NCBI GenBank assembly: GCA_002428495.1
Contig: DIWR01000023.1
Span: forward strand, 85,347-149,346
DNA length: 64,000 nucleotides
From: Synergistaceae bacterium UBA6101
GTDB lineage: Bacteria > Synergistota > Synergistia > Synergistales > Synergistaceae
Direction: 5' to 3'
Within the stretch, counting starts at the first letter, position 1, and each line of letters opens with the position of its first letter. The translations under genes and the position numbers were made by a program. The notes below the pieces were generated by a model. It was given only the letters and a program-made list of their open reading frames with translations, made no database searches and was not told where the DNA came from. Below are positions 45,473 through 53,165 of the stretch, piece after piece.

Positions 45473-46565
45473 AATCTTTTATAACTCCTCCGGCAGCAAC
45501 ATATCCCTCTTCTGTATATATGACGAGCCTCTGGCCTGGTGCAGGGGCAAAAACAGGCTCTGAGAACCGGACACTGAGACAGTCGTTCCCAACATAGAGA
45601 ATACGGCACGGCACAGGTTCGCCCTGAGATCGTATCTTGCCAAACAAAATAAGGCCTTCTTTCATATATTCAGGCGTGAGCATATTTACTGATCCCGCAG
45701 TTACTTCCGATCGGAACGCCTCTGCCCTTGAGGCTACTACCACAGTGTTTGTCTCAGGGACTATTGATATGACGAAGAGGGGATGCTTTGATGCAATTCC
45801 CAGTCCTTTTCTTTGCCCTAGGGTATATCCACCTATCCCTTTATGATCTCCCAAAACTTTCCCCGAGGTATCCATTATTGGCCCTGGGTTTTGATCTCCG
45901 GATATCATTGCCCTGTATCCTTCCTCATTTGCAAAGCATATTTCCATACTCTCCGGGCGCTCGGATACAGCCAGACCGAAAGCCCTTACCAACTCCCTTG
46001 TCTCCTCCTTTGACCTAAAGTCGCCAAGAGGGAAAAGTATCCTTGGTATCTTTTTCGCGGGTATCCCGCTTAAAAAATATGACTGGTCTTTTGCTTTGTT
46101 TGCGCCTTTAGCCAGATAGTGTCTTCCCTCTTTTTTGATGATCCTTGCGTAATGGCCGGTAGCTACAGAAAAATCATTTCCCAAAAGCTCTTCTGCCGCC
46201 TCCCAAAGCACACCGAATTTTATCTTTTCATTACAATCGGCACAAGGGTTAGGCGTAACTCCACGGCTGTATGAAGTGCAGAAAGGAATTATCACATTTT
46301 CATTGAACTCTTCTCTTATGTTGACTGAAAAGTGGGGGATGCTCAATTCTTTGCACACTGAAGAGGCAGAGAGTCCAGCAGAAGATGATCCACTCGGGGC
46401 TATCTCCATCGTCATACCTGCGAGGGTATAGTTTTCCTTCATAAGCAAAAGAGCTGCAGCGCTTGAATCTACACCTCCGCTCATAAGTACCAGAGCTTTT
46501 TTTGAGGGAGAGTTTATCCATTCGCAACTATTGAGAGGGGATGTTGTTTTTACTATATATTTCAT
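45459..46565 (-). CDS. mnmA: tRNA 2-thiouridine(34) synthase
   Basis: A 368-residue tRNA-modifying enzyme that places sulfur on the wobble uridine of Lys, Glu and Gln tRNAs. The PP-loop motif is SGGVDSS (residues 29-35). The two catalytic cysteines are C108 in TPNPCADCN and C210 in SMEICF, both present. YFLSGIP and GGYTLGQRKGLGI are further family blocks. About 20 residues at the N-terminus are longer than usual, and no clear ribosome-binding site precedes the ATG. The sulfur donor would be a cysteine desulfurase such as the one encoded nearby, although it is not the immediate neighbour. Confidence 0.92.
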   Translation of the reverse strand: MKYIVKTTSPLNSCEWINSPSKKALVLMSGGVDSSAAALLLMKENYTLAGMTMEIAPSGSSSAGLSASSVCKELSIPHFSVNIREEFNENVIIPFCTSYSRGVTPNPCADCNEKIKFGVLWEAAEELLGNDFSVATGHYARIIKKEGRHYLAKGANKAKDQSYFLSGIPAKKIPRILFPLGDFRSKEETRELVRAFGLAVSERPESMEICFANEEGYRAMISGDQNPGPIMDTSGKVLGDHKGIGGYTLGQRKGLGIASKHPLFVISIVPETNTVVVASRAEAFRSEVTAGSVNMLTPEYMKEGLILFGKIRSQGEPVPCRILYVGNDCLSVRFSEPVFAPAPGQRLVIYTEEGYVAAGGVIKDSPID

Positions 46566-46684
46566 TTTTATATTTTACATCAAAAGGCGAGTGCCCCATA
46601 ATATGATCATCAACAAAACCGATCCGATTTTTCGGTCATGCTATAAAGATACAACCGATAAGATTTTATAGGGAGGTGTCAAGT

Positions 46685-47530
46685 TTGCCTGTAGAACTGG
46701 TCAAAAAATTGCAGATCAATTCGGAGGACAGAGGAGGGATAAAAGTGATCCCTTTCCAAACTTGCCGAAAGATCGCTTCAGAACTTGGACTAAAGCCACG
46801 TGATGTTGAGGTGACAGCGTTAAAAAACGGCATCTGTCCGTCGAGATATCAGAGAAATATTGGCACCATAGGGATCGGGGGGCAGATAAAACTGCTTGGT
46901 TCCAGGGCAGCGGTAATAGGCTGCGGTGGACTCGGAGGCTGGATAATAGAAATGTTGGCAAGAGCCGGGGTCGGAGAGATAGTGATGATCGATCCCGATG
47001 TTTTCGATGACAATAACCTGAACCGTCAGCTTTTCTCTACAGAGGGAAACATTGGAAAGTCCAAAGCACTGGCAGCGGCTGGCAGGGTGGCAGAGGTAAA
47101 CAATGCTGTTGATACCTTTGCACAGGTCACATTTCTGGATGAAAACAACGGGCGTGAACTCCTTGAAGGTTCTTCGGTAGTTATAGACGCACTTGACAAC
47201 AACAGGAGCCGCAGGAATGCCTCCATTATATGCCGTGAACTGGGGATACCCTTTGTACACGGAGCCATAGGAGGAATGTTTGGGCAGGTCGGTGTCTTTT
47301 ATCCCTCTGACAGGCCGTTGTGGGAGAGTGAAGACGTTCCTGACAAAGGAGTCGAAACAGAGACTGGAAATCCACCCTTCACTCCGGCACTTATCGCTTC
47401 CTTTGAGGTCTCAGAGGCGATCAAGATCCTCTCATCTGCAGAAAATGGTTTAAGAGGAGAGCTGGTATGGTTTGACATGGCAGACCTTGGATCACAAAGG
47501 ATCAGAATAAGCCGGTCGGACGAAAACTGA
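46685..47530 (+). CDS. ThiF/MoeB/HesA-like adenylyltransferase lacking zinc cysteines
   Basis: A 281-residue E1-like protein. The nucleotide-binding motif is VIGCGGLGGWIIEMLARAGVG, preceded by the helical SRYQRN motif, followed by IDPDVFDDNNLNRQLF and VIDALDNNRSRRNA; these define the ThiF/MoeB fold, which adenylates the C-terminus of a ubiquitin-like sulfur carrier. The four zinc cysteines and the catalytic cysteine of canonical members are absent; the equivalent region reads RPLWESEDVPDKGVETETG. An extra 55-residue N-terminal helical region is present. Start is TTG with GGGAGG eight bases upstream. It is divergent from mnmA. No ThiS/MoaD-like partner is in the window. Confidence 0.82.
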   Translation: MPVELVKKLQINSEDRGGIKVIPFQTCRKIASELGLKPRDVEVTALKNGICPSRYQRNIGTIGIGGQIKLLGSRAAVIGCGGLGGWIIEMLARAGVGEIVMIDPDVFDDNNLNRQLFSTEGNIGKSKALAAAGRVAEVNNAVDTFAQVTFLDENNGRELLEGSSVVIDALDNNRSRRNASIICRELGIPFVHGAIGGMFGQVGVFYPSDRPLWESEDVPDKGVETETGNPPFTPALIASFEVSEAIKILSSAENGLRGELVWFDMADLGSQRIRISRSDEN

Positions 47531-47614
47531 AGCCGCCTAATTTAATTTGTCCCGATCTGCTTTTTCAGCAGGTGATCTGTTAAAGTGATAATTTAAAATG
47601 AGGGGATGTATGAC

Positions 47615-48601
47615 ATGGTACTCGATGCGCATTTTGACGTGCTCCTTGATGTCCTGAGCTACAGAAAAAAAGGGGAGCGAAAAGTCCTTGAAAGAAGGCA
47701 TTCTCAAAATTTAAAGGAAGCAGGGATCACTGCGATCATATGTTCCCTTTACATTTCCGACAGTTATCTGCCTGAGGGTGCCCTTCGCAACGCATTGGAT
47801 CAAATATCAGCCCTGAAGGAAGAACTGGAAGAATCACCGGAGCTCTTCTCCCTCTGTAGAAATTCGTCTGAAGCGAAGGCTGCTTCGAAAAAGGGCAAAA
47901 TTGGAATATTTCTCTCCCTTGAAGGAGCTGAACCTCTGGGCAACGATATCTTTCTCTTTAGAACTTTTTATGATCTGGGCGTGAGGCTGATCGGACTTAC
48001 CTGGTCAAGGAGAAACTATGCCGGTGACGGCAGCAGCTTCGACCCGGCAGATGCGCCCAGACATCCGGGAGGCCTTACTAAATTTGGAAGGGAACTGGTA
48101 ATGGAAGCCCAGAGAATGGGCATGGTAGTCGACGTGAGCCATCTCAACGATCCGGGTTTTTATGAAGTGGCGGAATTGATGAAGGCTCCCTTTATTGCAT
48201 CTCACTCAAACTGCAGGGCGCTGTGCGGATCAGCGAGAAACCTAAAAGATGACCAGATAAAAATGGTAGCTGACTCAGGCGGGGTCATAGGGCTCAATGC
48301 TTATTCACCTTTTGTGTCCGATAACGATGCTGAGAGGAATACAGAAAAGTTTTTTGAACATCTTCAGCACATAACTGAAATAGCGGGAATAGATAGTGTA
48401 GGATTGGGCCTGGATCTGTGTGACTGTATCGGATCGCTGGTAATAGGGGACGACGACAGCCGGCAGAAGGATCTCTTTACCGATCATCGGGATGCAGCCA
48501 GACGATTTATAGTGCCTCTTAAGAAAAAATTGAGTCATGAAGATTACGAAGCTTTTACAGGCGTTAACTTCATGAGAGTTTTAGAAAGGGTGTTGGGATA
48601 A
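47615..48601 (+). CDS. M19 family membrane dipeptidase
   Basis: A 328-residue zinc dipeptidase of the renal dipeptidase family. The first zinc motif is DAHFD at the N-terminus, the bridging glutamate is in SLEGAEPLG, and VDVSHLND and ASHSNCRAL carry the zinc histidines; the aspartate block is GLGLDLCDC. Such enzymes cleave dipeptides, including those with D-amino acids. There is no signal peptide, so it is cytoplasmic in bacteria. The ATG at 47615 has TGAGGGG nine bases upstream and is preferred over an ATG three codons earlier. It ends just before a strong hairpin. Confidence 0.88.
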   Translation: MVLDAHFDVLLDVLSYRKKGERKVLERRHSQNLKEAGITAIICSLYISDSYLPEGALRNALDQISALKEELEESPELFSLCRNSSEAKAASKKGKIGIFLSLEGAEPLGNDIFLFRTFYDLGVRLIGLTWSRRNYAGDGSSFDPADAPRHPGGLTKFGRELVMEAQRMGMVVDVSHLNDPGFYEVAELMKAPFIASHSNCRALCGSARNLKDDQIKMVADSGGVIGLNAYSPFVSDNDAERNTEKFFEHLQHITEIAGIDSVGLGLDLCDCIGSLVIGDDDSRQKDLFTDHRDAARRFIVPLKKKLSHEDYEAFTGVNFMRVLERVLG

Positions 48602-48658
48602 ATGGAAAAAGAATATATTTATCCGGCGGTCCTGGTCTTCGGTGAGTGCAGAGCATAG
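48602..48658 (+). other. 18-codon micro-ORF between dipeptidase stop and terminator
   Basis: An ATG directly abuts the dipeptidase stop (TAA-ATG) and runs 18 codons (MEKEYIYPAVLVFGECRA) to a TAG at the foot of the terminator. AAGGGTG lies about ten bases upstream. The first residues resemble the start of HicB-type antitoxins, so it might be a truncated remnant, but it may equally be chance. Confidence 0.25.
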
Positions 48659-48690
48659 AAGAGAGCCGCCTTTTCCGGGCGGCTCTCTTC
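48658..48690. terminator. Strong hairpin between convergent genes
   Basis: Perfect 13-base arms gaagagagccgcc (48658-48670) and ggcggctctcttc (48678-48690) with a seven-base loop. It lies between the dipeptidase and rpiR genes and can serve both. Confidence 0.85.
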
Positions 48691-48721
48691 TATAAGATAG
48701 ATTTAAAAATTAATATTTAAA

Positions 48722-49588
48722 TTAGTATCTGAGCCCGAATATAGGATGGAAGATCCTCTCGTCATGGAGGAACTCAGCCTGTTCTTCAAGATGTTTTTTC
48801 GCATCTGCTTCAAGCGTTATGGCGAGAGCGGAAGCGAGGACATGAGTCAGAAAGAGCGGTCCTATTATGCTGCTTCCGAAAGTCGGGCTGTTTGCAGAGA
48901 CAAAAAATGAAAGCTCTGCTGTCCTGCATACAGGAGCAGCTGCGCTGTCTGTTATGGTTACTACCTTGGCGCCGTTTTTGTGAGCCATCTCGACTGCTTC
49001 TGTAACTTCCACAGCATAGCTGGGCAGCTCACATACCACCACGAGGTCGTCCTTCCCGATGCATCTGGCCTGTTCCCACATTGAGAGGCTGCTTCTGTGT
49101 ACAAAAACAGCTTTTCTTCCCATTACCGACAGGCGCATTTGGAGGAGTTCAACTACAAGTGATGAAATTCCCCATCCGACACAGTAAATAGTGTTTGCGG
49201 ACCTGACAAGCTCACAGAATTTTTCAGTGTCCTCAGGTGACAGCTGAGCCATGGTGTCATCCAGATTGGCATGCTCTGCCCTGTAAAGGCTGTCAGGAAA
49301 ACTGTCTCCGCTGCTTACTGCCCTGGCAAGAAGGGCTGCCGGGTTGATCTGTTCCAGGATGGCTTTCTGGAGACAGCCCTTGAGCTCGGCGTAACCTGAG
49401 AAGCCAAGCATCTGTGCTACCCTTACCAGTTGTGCCTTTGAGACTTTAAGTTCTTCCGCGATATCTCCTATTGAACGAAAAGATGCTTCACGCATGTTTG
49501 CGAGAAGATATTCTGCTACACGCCTTGCTTTGTTGGGCATCGTATGTGCCCTTTCCATAAGCAGGTTCTGAAGTTGTGTGCTATCCAT
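48722..49588 (-). CDS. MurR/RpiR family transcriptional regulator
   Basis: A 288-residue regulator with an N-terminal HTH_6 domain (about residues 10-75, FRSIGDIAEELKVSKAQLVRVAQMLGFSG in parts) and a C-terminal SIS phosphosugar-binding domain (VGWGISSLVVELLQMRL, VVCELPSYAVEVTEA, TITDSAAAPVCRTAELSFF in parts). RpiR-type proteins control sugar or amino-sugar use in response to phosphosugars. The ATG at 49588 follows AAGGAG; a TTG nine codons earlier is less likely. A good promoter is found upstream. The regulated genes are not clear; neighbours are a dipeptidase and an old-yellow-enzyme reductase. Confidence 0.9.
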   Translation of the reverse strand: MDSTQLQNLLMERAHTMPNKARRVAEYLLANMREASFRSIGDIAEELKVSKAQLVRVAQMLGFSGYAELKGCLQKAILEQINPAALLARAVSSGDSFPDSLYRAEHANLDDTMAQLSPEDTEKFCELVRSANTIYCVGWGISSLVVELLQMRLSVMGRKAVFVHRSSLSMWEQARCIGKDDLVVVCELPSYAVEVTEAVEMAHKNGAKVVTITDSAAAPVCRTAELSFFVSANSPTFGSSIIGPLFLTHVLASALAITLEADAKKHLEEQAEFLHDERIFHPIFGLRY

Positions 49589-49645
49589 CTGGGAACACTC
49601 CTTGTTGTTGGTCAAGTGCTATGTCCATTTCTGAACTTTGTTACA

Positions 49646-49674
49646 AGTTTAGTCTTATAAAATAAGTCTGTCAA
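49646..49674 (-). promoter_or_regulatory. Sigma-70 promoter of the rpiR gene
   Basis: On the minus strand TTGACA (49674-49669) is followed after 17 bases by TAAACT (49651-49646). The spacing is optimal and the start would lie about 50 bases before the rpiR ATG. Confidence 0.65.
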
Positions 49675-49824
49675 CATTAGTCCACTTTTCGCCAGGTTAG
49701 TTCAGTGTAAATACGTAAAAATTAAACTTAGGATTGAAATCAGCAACCTATGGGGCTCGAAATATATCTTTGGTCACAGCTTAGAAATTTCAAAGCTTAG
49801 TGTTTCTTTTGGACTGATCAGGGT

Positions 49825-50997
49825 CTAAAGGGGATCCCAGTTGCCTTCATTTCTGTCCCGCAGTACGGGACACTCAATAAGCCCGTATTTTGCGGTCTTG
49901 AAGCAGGCGTTGCATGAAATGCACGCAGTCGGTCTGGTATCTTCTTCAAGCCACCTGTTAATAAGATCCGGTTCCGCGATGAACGGACGGCTCAGGGCAA
50001 GAAGGTCGCAAGTCCCGTTATATATCAGCTCAGCCATTACAGGCAGGCTTCTGAGTCCCCCTGTAAGGATTGTTATCTGTCTGTCGGATGCGTGCTTTTT
50101 TATCTCGGCTGCATATCCCGCGAAAGGAGCCTCAGATTCTCCTGCCGATACTCCCAGAATGCTGGGTGAGTTCATCGCCCCTGAATAGCTAGTGCCGGAA
50201 GAAACATTTATCCCGTCCGCACCACTTTTCAAGAGGCCTATGGAAAGGGCTGTCCCCTCTTCTGGGCCGTAACCATTCTCAGTACCCTCCGCCATGCTTA
50301 TCTTGAACCAGATGTTGAAACCATCTCCTACTGCTTGTCTTACAGAGCCCAGTATCTCATAAAATATCCTGGACCTGTTTTCGAGTGATCCGCCGTATTC
50401 GTCATCCCTTTTGTTTATCGAGGGGGATAGAAACTGCGTCAGAAGGAATCCGTGGCCTGCATGTATCTCTACCCCGTCAGCCCCGCCCTTCTTTGCCCGG
50501 AGTGCAGCTGCGGCGAAATCTTCTGTTATTTTTCTGATGCCGTCCTTTGAAATGGGGTCGGTATTAATATCACACCCGGGATGTATGCCGCCGGAAGGTG
50601 AAAAAGATATTGACCCGCTTGCCACAGAAGTCTCGCGCTGTCCGCCGCCGTGGCAGATCTGCACAATAAGGTTGGAACCAAATTTATGGACTTCATCGGA
50701 GAGCCTGGCAACGTCATTTATCCTCTCATCGGCATGAAGCCCCCATTCTCTTTTAAATGACTTACTTTCAGGGCTTATGAACGCCAGGCCGGTGATCAGT
50801 GTGCCTGCACCTCCTGCAGCGATCTCTGTAAGTCTTTTTATCTCGTCAATGGAGATTTCTCCGGTCGCATCATCAGCTCCGCCAAGATGTGTTGCAGAAC
50901 GGACGAATCTGTTGTTTGCCTTAAAAAAAGGGCGTTCGAATCCATAGAACAGGGAATGAATTTTTTCTGCTTTATCCACATGCAACTGTCCTTTCAT
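49825..50997 (-). CDS. NADH:flavin oxidoreductase (old yellow enzyme family)
   Basis: A 390-residue FMN-binding barrel of the old yellow enzyme family, which reduces activated alkenes with NAD(P)H. Blocks include IVQICHGGGQRETS, VEIHAGHGFLLTQFLSPSIN (in part) and the phosphate-binding TILTGGLRS. The C-terminus carries ACISCNACFKTAKYGLIECPV, a cysteine cluster like the iron-sulfur site of the larger 2,4-dienoyl-CoA reductases, but the second flavin domain of those enzymes is absent. The annotated ATG lacks a ribosome-binding site; a GTG six codons on (50979) has AAAGGA upstream and may be the real start. Confidence 0.88.
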   Translation of the reverse strand: MKGQLHVDKAEKIHSLFYGFERPFFKANNRFVRSATHLGGADDATGEISIDEIKRLTEIAAGGAGTLITGLAFISPESKSFKREWGLHADERINDVARLSDEVHKFGSNLIVQICHGGGQRETSVASGSISFSPSGGIHPGCDINTDPISKDGIRKITEDFAAAALRAKKGGADGVEIHAGHGFLLTQFLSPSINKRDDEYGGSLENRSRIFYEILGSVRQAVGDGFNIWFKISMAEGTENGYGPEEGTALSIGLLKSGADGINVSSGTSYSGAMNSPSILGVSAGESEAPFAGYAAEIKKHASDRQITILTGGLRSLPVMAELIYNGTCDLLALSRPFIAEPDLINRWLEEDTRPTACISCNACFKTAKYGLIECPVLRDRNEGNWDPL

Positions 50998-51013
50998 AAA
51001 AAACTGGTAAATA

Positions 51014-51246
51014 ACTCAACTTTCCCACCTCTTGCTACTAGTGGATTCAAAACCTCTATTTTTCGTCTTCTCTAAATGTTTTTTAGCGGAGAACCAGTCC
51101 CTCAAAATATTTAAGTCGCTGGATTCCCGATCTCGAAACGCACTCGAAATAGTTCAGTCACTATGGTGATTTGTTATGTCCCTCTTTCGAGGAACAGCGT
51201 CCTTCCTGATCAAAAGCATGCGGGAAAGACGGTGGAAAAGTTGAGT
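51014..51246. mobile_element. MITE-like element with terminal inverted repeats and 5-base direct repeats
   Basis: The only long gene-free stretch in the window (50998-51354) holds a 233-base block. Its left end actcaactttcccacc (51014-51029) and right end ggtggaaaagttgagt (51231-51246) are inverted copies with 15 of 16 bases matching, and the match extends in part inwards (tcttgc/tctttc). The block is flanked by direct repeats aaata (51009-51013 and 51247-51251), as a target-site duplication would be. It contains no open frame of note. I see no second copy in the window. Confidence 0.55.
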
Positions 51247-51354
51247 AAATAATCTATAACAAAAAAAACGCAGAAGACAGCGCAATTTCTGCAATCTAAA
51301 ATCTTTATTGTTTTAAATCCCCGGTCTTTAATTAAGAGAAGAAATGGACCGGAA

Positions 51355-52317
51355 TCAGAGTATTTTCCCGGCAGGAGGAAAAAAGGAAAGTTTTTCTGAA
51401 ACAGCAGTTGTTGTTGTACCGGTAAGCTCAGCCAAGCGCATGAGCCCGAAGCAGCCATGTCCGGTGAATTTTGAGATGTGTTCTTCCGGAACTATCCACG
51501 GTCCTGTCCAATTGGTCCGGGTCAGTTTCCTGACCAGGGATTCAGATGCGATCATCTCTCCGAGTGCCGGGTGATGCGGCCCTCCTCTGACCTTTGATGC
51601 AAGCAGTTCAGATTCCTGAAGGCCGATCCTGATCGGATTGAACCCAAAAGACAGTGCGCAGTCAATAAATAGACCTCCCCATTCTATTGCCTGGTCCAGG
51701 GTAAGAGGTTTATAGGTGCCTTTTGTCATCATATTCTCAAGTTCGGTCCCTTCCAGGACCAAACAGGGGTATAGCCTCAAGTCCCACGAGATGGGGCCCT
51801 TGATCTCAGCAAGTATCTTCAGATCTTTGATGCTGCTCTCTTTTGTCTGTCCCGGAAGGCCGATCATCATCTGGACCCCAAGCGGAAGCGATTCGTCCAT
51901 TATTGTTTTTATGTCTTCAATGACAGCCTCAGGATCAGCTTCTCTTTTGCACAAAGACAGAACGTTTGGGTCAAGGGAAGGTATACCAAGCTCAATGCAT
52001 GCTATGGGGTATGCTTTTATAAGATTTCTAACAGAAGCATCGCTGAGATCCCCGGGGTATGTTGAAAATCGTATTCTGCTTCCTTCAGGGGCACAATCCA
52101 CTACAGAATCAAGATAATCTTTGACCTTTGAAATGCCGAACCTGCAGAAAGACCCTCCAAAAAAACATATCTCTCTTGGTCCGTCCAGCTCTCTCAAAAC
52201 AGAGGAAACATATTCAGGAGAGGGAATATTGGCAGTGCCTGTAATTGTGCTCTGGCTGCAGTACACGCATCTTCCTCTGCATCCGCCAAAAGGAAGAAAG
52301 AAAGGAAGCTTTTTCAT
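51355..52317 (-). CDS. Radical SAM protein, Elp3-like without acetyltransferase domain
   Basis: A 320-residue radical SAM enzyme. The iron-sulfur motif CXXXCXXC is CRGRCVYC near the N-terminus, followed by the SAM-binding FFGGSF. The sequence after the barrel (RLYPCLVLEGTELE, YKPLTLDQAIEW, RIGLQESE and GPHHPALGEM) matches the short Elp3-like family that is common in clostridia and relatives but lacks the acetyltransferase domain of true Elp3; its function is unknown. The ATG at 52317 gives the family N-terminus MKKLPFFLPF, eight bases after the ImmA-like gene; the frame is open 14 codons further. It forms an operon with an XRE regulator and an ImmA-type protease. Confidence 0.85.
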   Translation of the reverse strand: MKKLPFFLPFGGCRGRCVYCSQSTITGTANIPSPEYVSSVLRELDGPREICFFGGSFCRFGISKVKDYLDSVVDCAPEGSRIRFSTYPGDLSDASVRNLIKAYPIACIELGIPSLDPNVLSLCKREADPEAVIEDIKTIMDESLPLGVQMMIGLPGQTKESSIKDLKILAEIKGPISWDLRLYPCLVLEGTELENMMTKGTYKPLTLDQAIEWGGLFIDCALSFGFNPIRIGLQESELLASKVRGGPHHPALGEMIASESLVRKLTRTNWTGPWIVPEEHISKFTGHGCFGLMRLAELTGTTTTAVSEKLSFFPPAGKIL

Positions 52318-52325
52318 TGAATTTA

Positions 52326-52763
52326 TCAGGCCCAATCGGAATAGTCCCCCTCGCTCCATTCGGGCCAGAGAGCAGCCCAGGCAAAAATGTCAGCCCTGTT
52401 CTCGAAACTTTCCATTGATTCGAAGGTATGAGTCCAGAAACGGTGTCCTTTTCTGTGATTTAAAAGGTGATAGGTCTCATGAAAAACTGCAAACCTCCTC
52501 CATAACAAAGGAAGGGCTGAATTTACATAAATGCGCCCTCTTTTGCCGCGGACTATGTGGACCCCCCAGACACCGGCAGGAAGGGGTTCAAACATAAGTT
52601 CAAGGGAGAGACCTGTGACCTCTTCTGCCTTTGCCAGTATCTCGAATTCGCTCAGTCTCTGCCATTCACTTCCTTCACGGATCGCCCAGTTGGGGATAAC
52701 TTCCGGAGGAGAGGGGACAGATTCACAAAGATCTTCAGTACCGGGGTTATTTTGCTGAAGCAT
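52326..52763 (-). CDS. ImmA/IrrE family metallopeptidase-like protein
   Basis: A 145-residue cytoplasmic protein with the zinc-peptidase motif HEXXH as FHETYHLLNH near residue 100, and the C-terminal helix with ENRADIFAWAALWP. In characterised systems ImmA-type proteases cleave a partner XRE repressor to lift repression. The ATG at 52763 lies 17 bases inside the end of the XRE gene in another reading frame, so the two are translationally coupled as expected for such a pair. Length is typical. Confidence 0.82.
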   Translation of the reverse strand: MLQQNNPGTEDLCESVPSPPEVIPNWAIREGSEWQRLSEFEILAKAEEVTGLSLELMFEPLPAGVWGVHIVRGKRGRIYVNSALPLLWRRFAVFHETYHLLNHRKGHRFWTHTFESMESFENRADIFAWAALWPEWSEGDYSDWA

Positions 52764-53112
52764 CCTCAGTTTCCCAGTCGTCAAGAGCTGCCTCAATAAG
52801 ACGGTAGACCCTTTTAAGTTCCTGCTCGGTCAGTTTTTTGCTGCGATACCATATCTCAAGCTCTCCATTGTCCAGCATTGACTCAAGTTGGACCCTTCCC
52901 GGGTTGTCAGGAGAGGTAAAGTCCATCAGCAGGTCTGTCACATCTACATTGAGAGCCGGTGCTAGTCTCTGAAGAAGCTTCATCGACGGCAGTCTCCTGT
53001 TGCTTTCAAGAGCCTGTACGTATATCCTGCTGACCTCGACCTTATCGGCAAGTTTTTGCTGAGTCAGGTTCTGCGCTTTACGCAATGTCTTAATCCTGTT
53101 GCCAAGACTCAT
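52747..53112 (-). CDS. XRE family helix-turn-helix regulator
   Basis: A 121-residue Cro/C1-type regulator. The helix-turn-helix occupies about residues 5-60 (IKTLRKAQNLTQQKLADKVE and VSRIYVQALESNRRLPSM). The C-terminal half is helical and acidic, and is the likely contact or cleavage region for the ImmA-type protease encoded next. The ATG at 53112 has AGGTGG eight bases upstream; an earlier in-frame start is less likely. No phage or integrative-element genes are nearby, so it appears to be a chromosomal regulator. It lies 53 bases downstream of the citG stop. Confidence 0.88.
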   Translation of the reverse strand: MSLGNRIKTLRKAQNLTQQKLADKVEVSRIYVQALESNRRLPSMKLLQRLAPALNVDVTDLLMDFTSPDNPGRVQLESMLDNGELEIWYRSKKLTEQELKRVYRLIEAALDDWETEDASAK

Positions 53113-53165
53113 AAAATTTCCACCTTTCCTATACATTATGTGCGATAAAAGAATACAACATTTTT

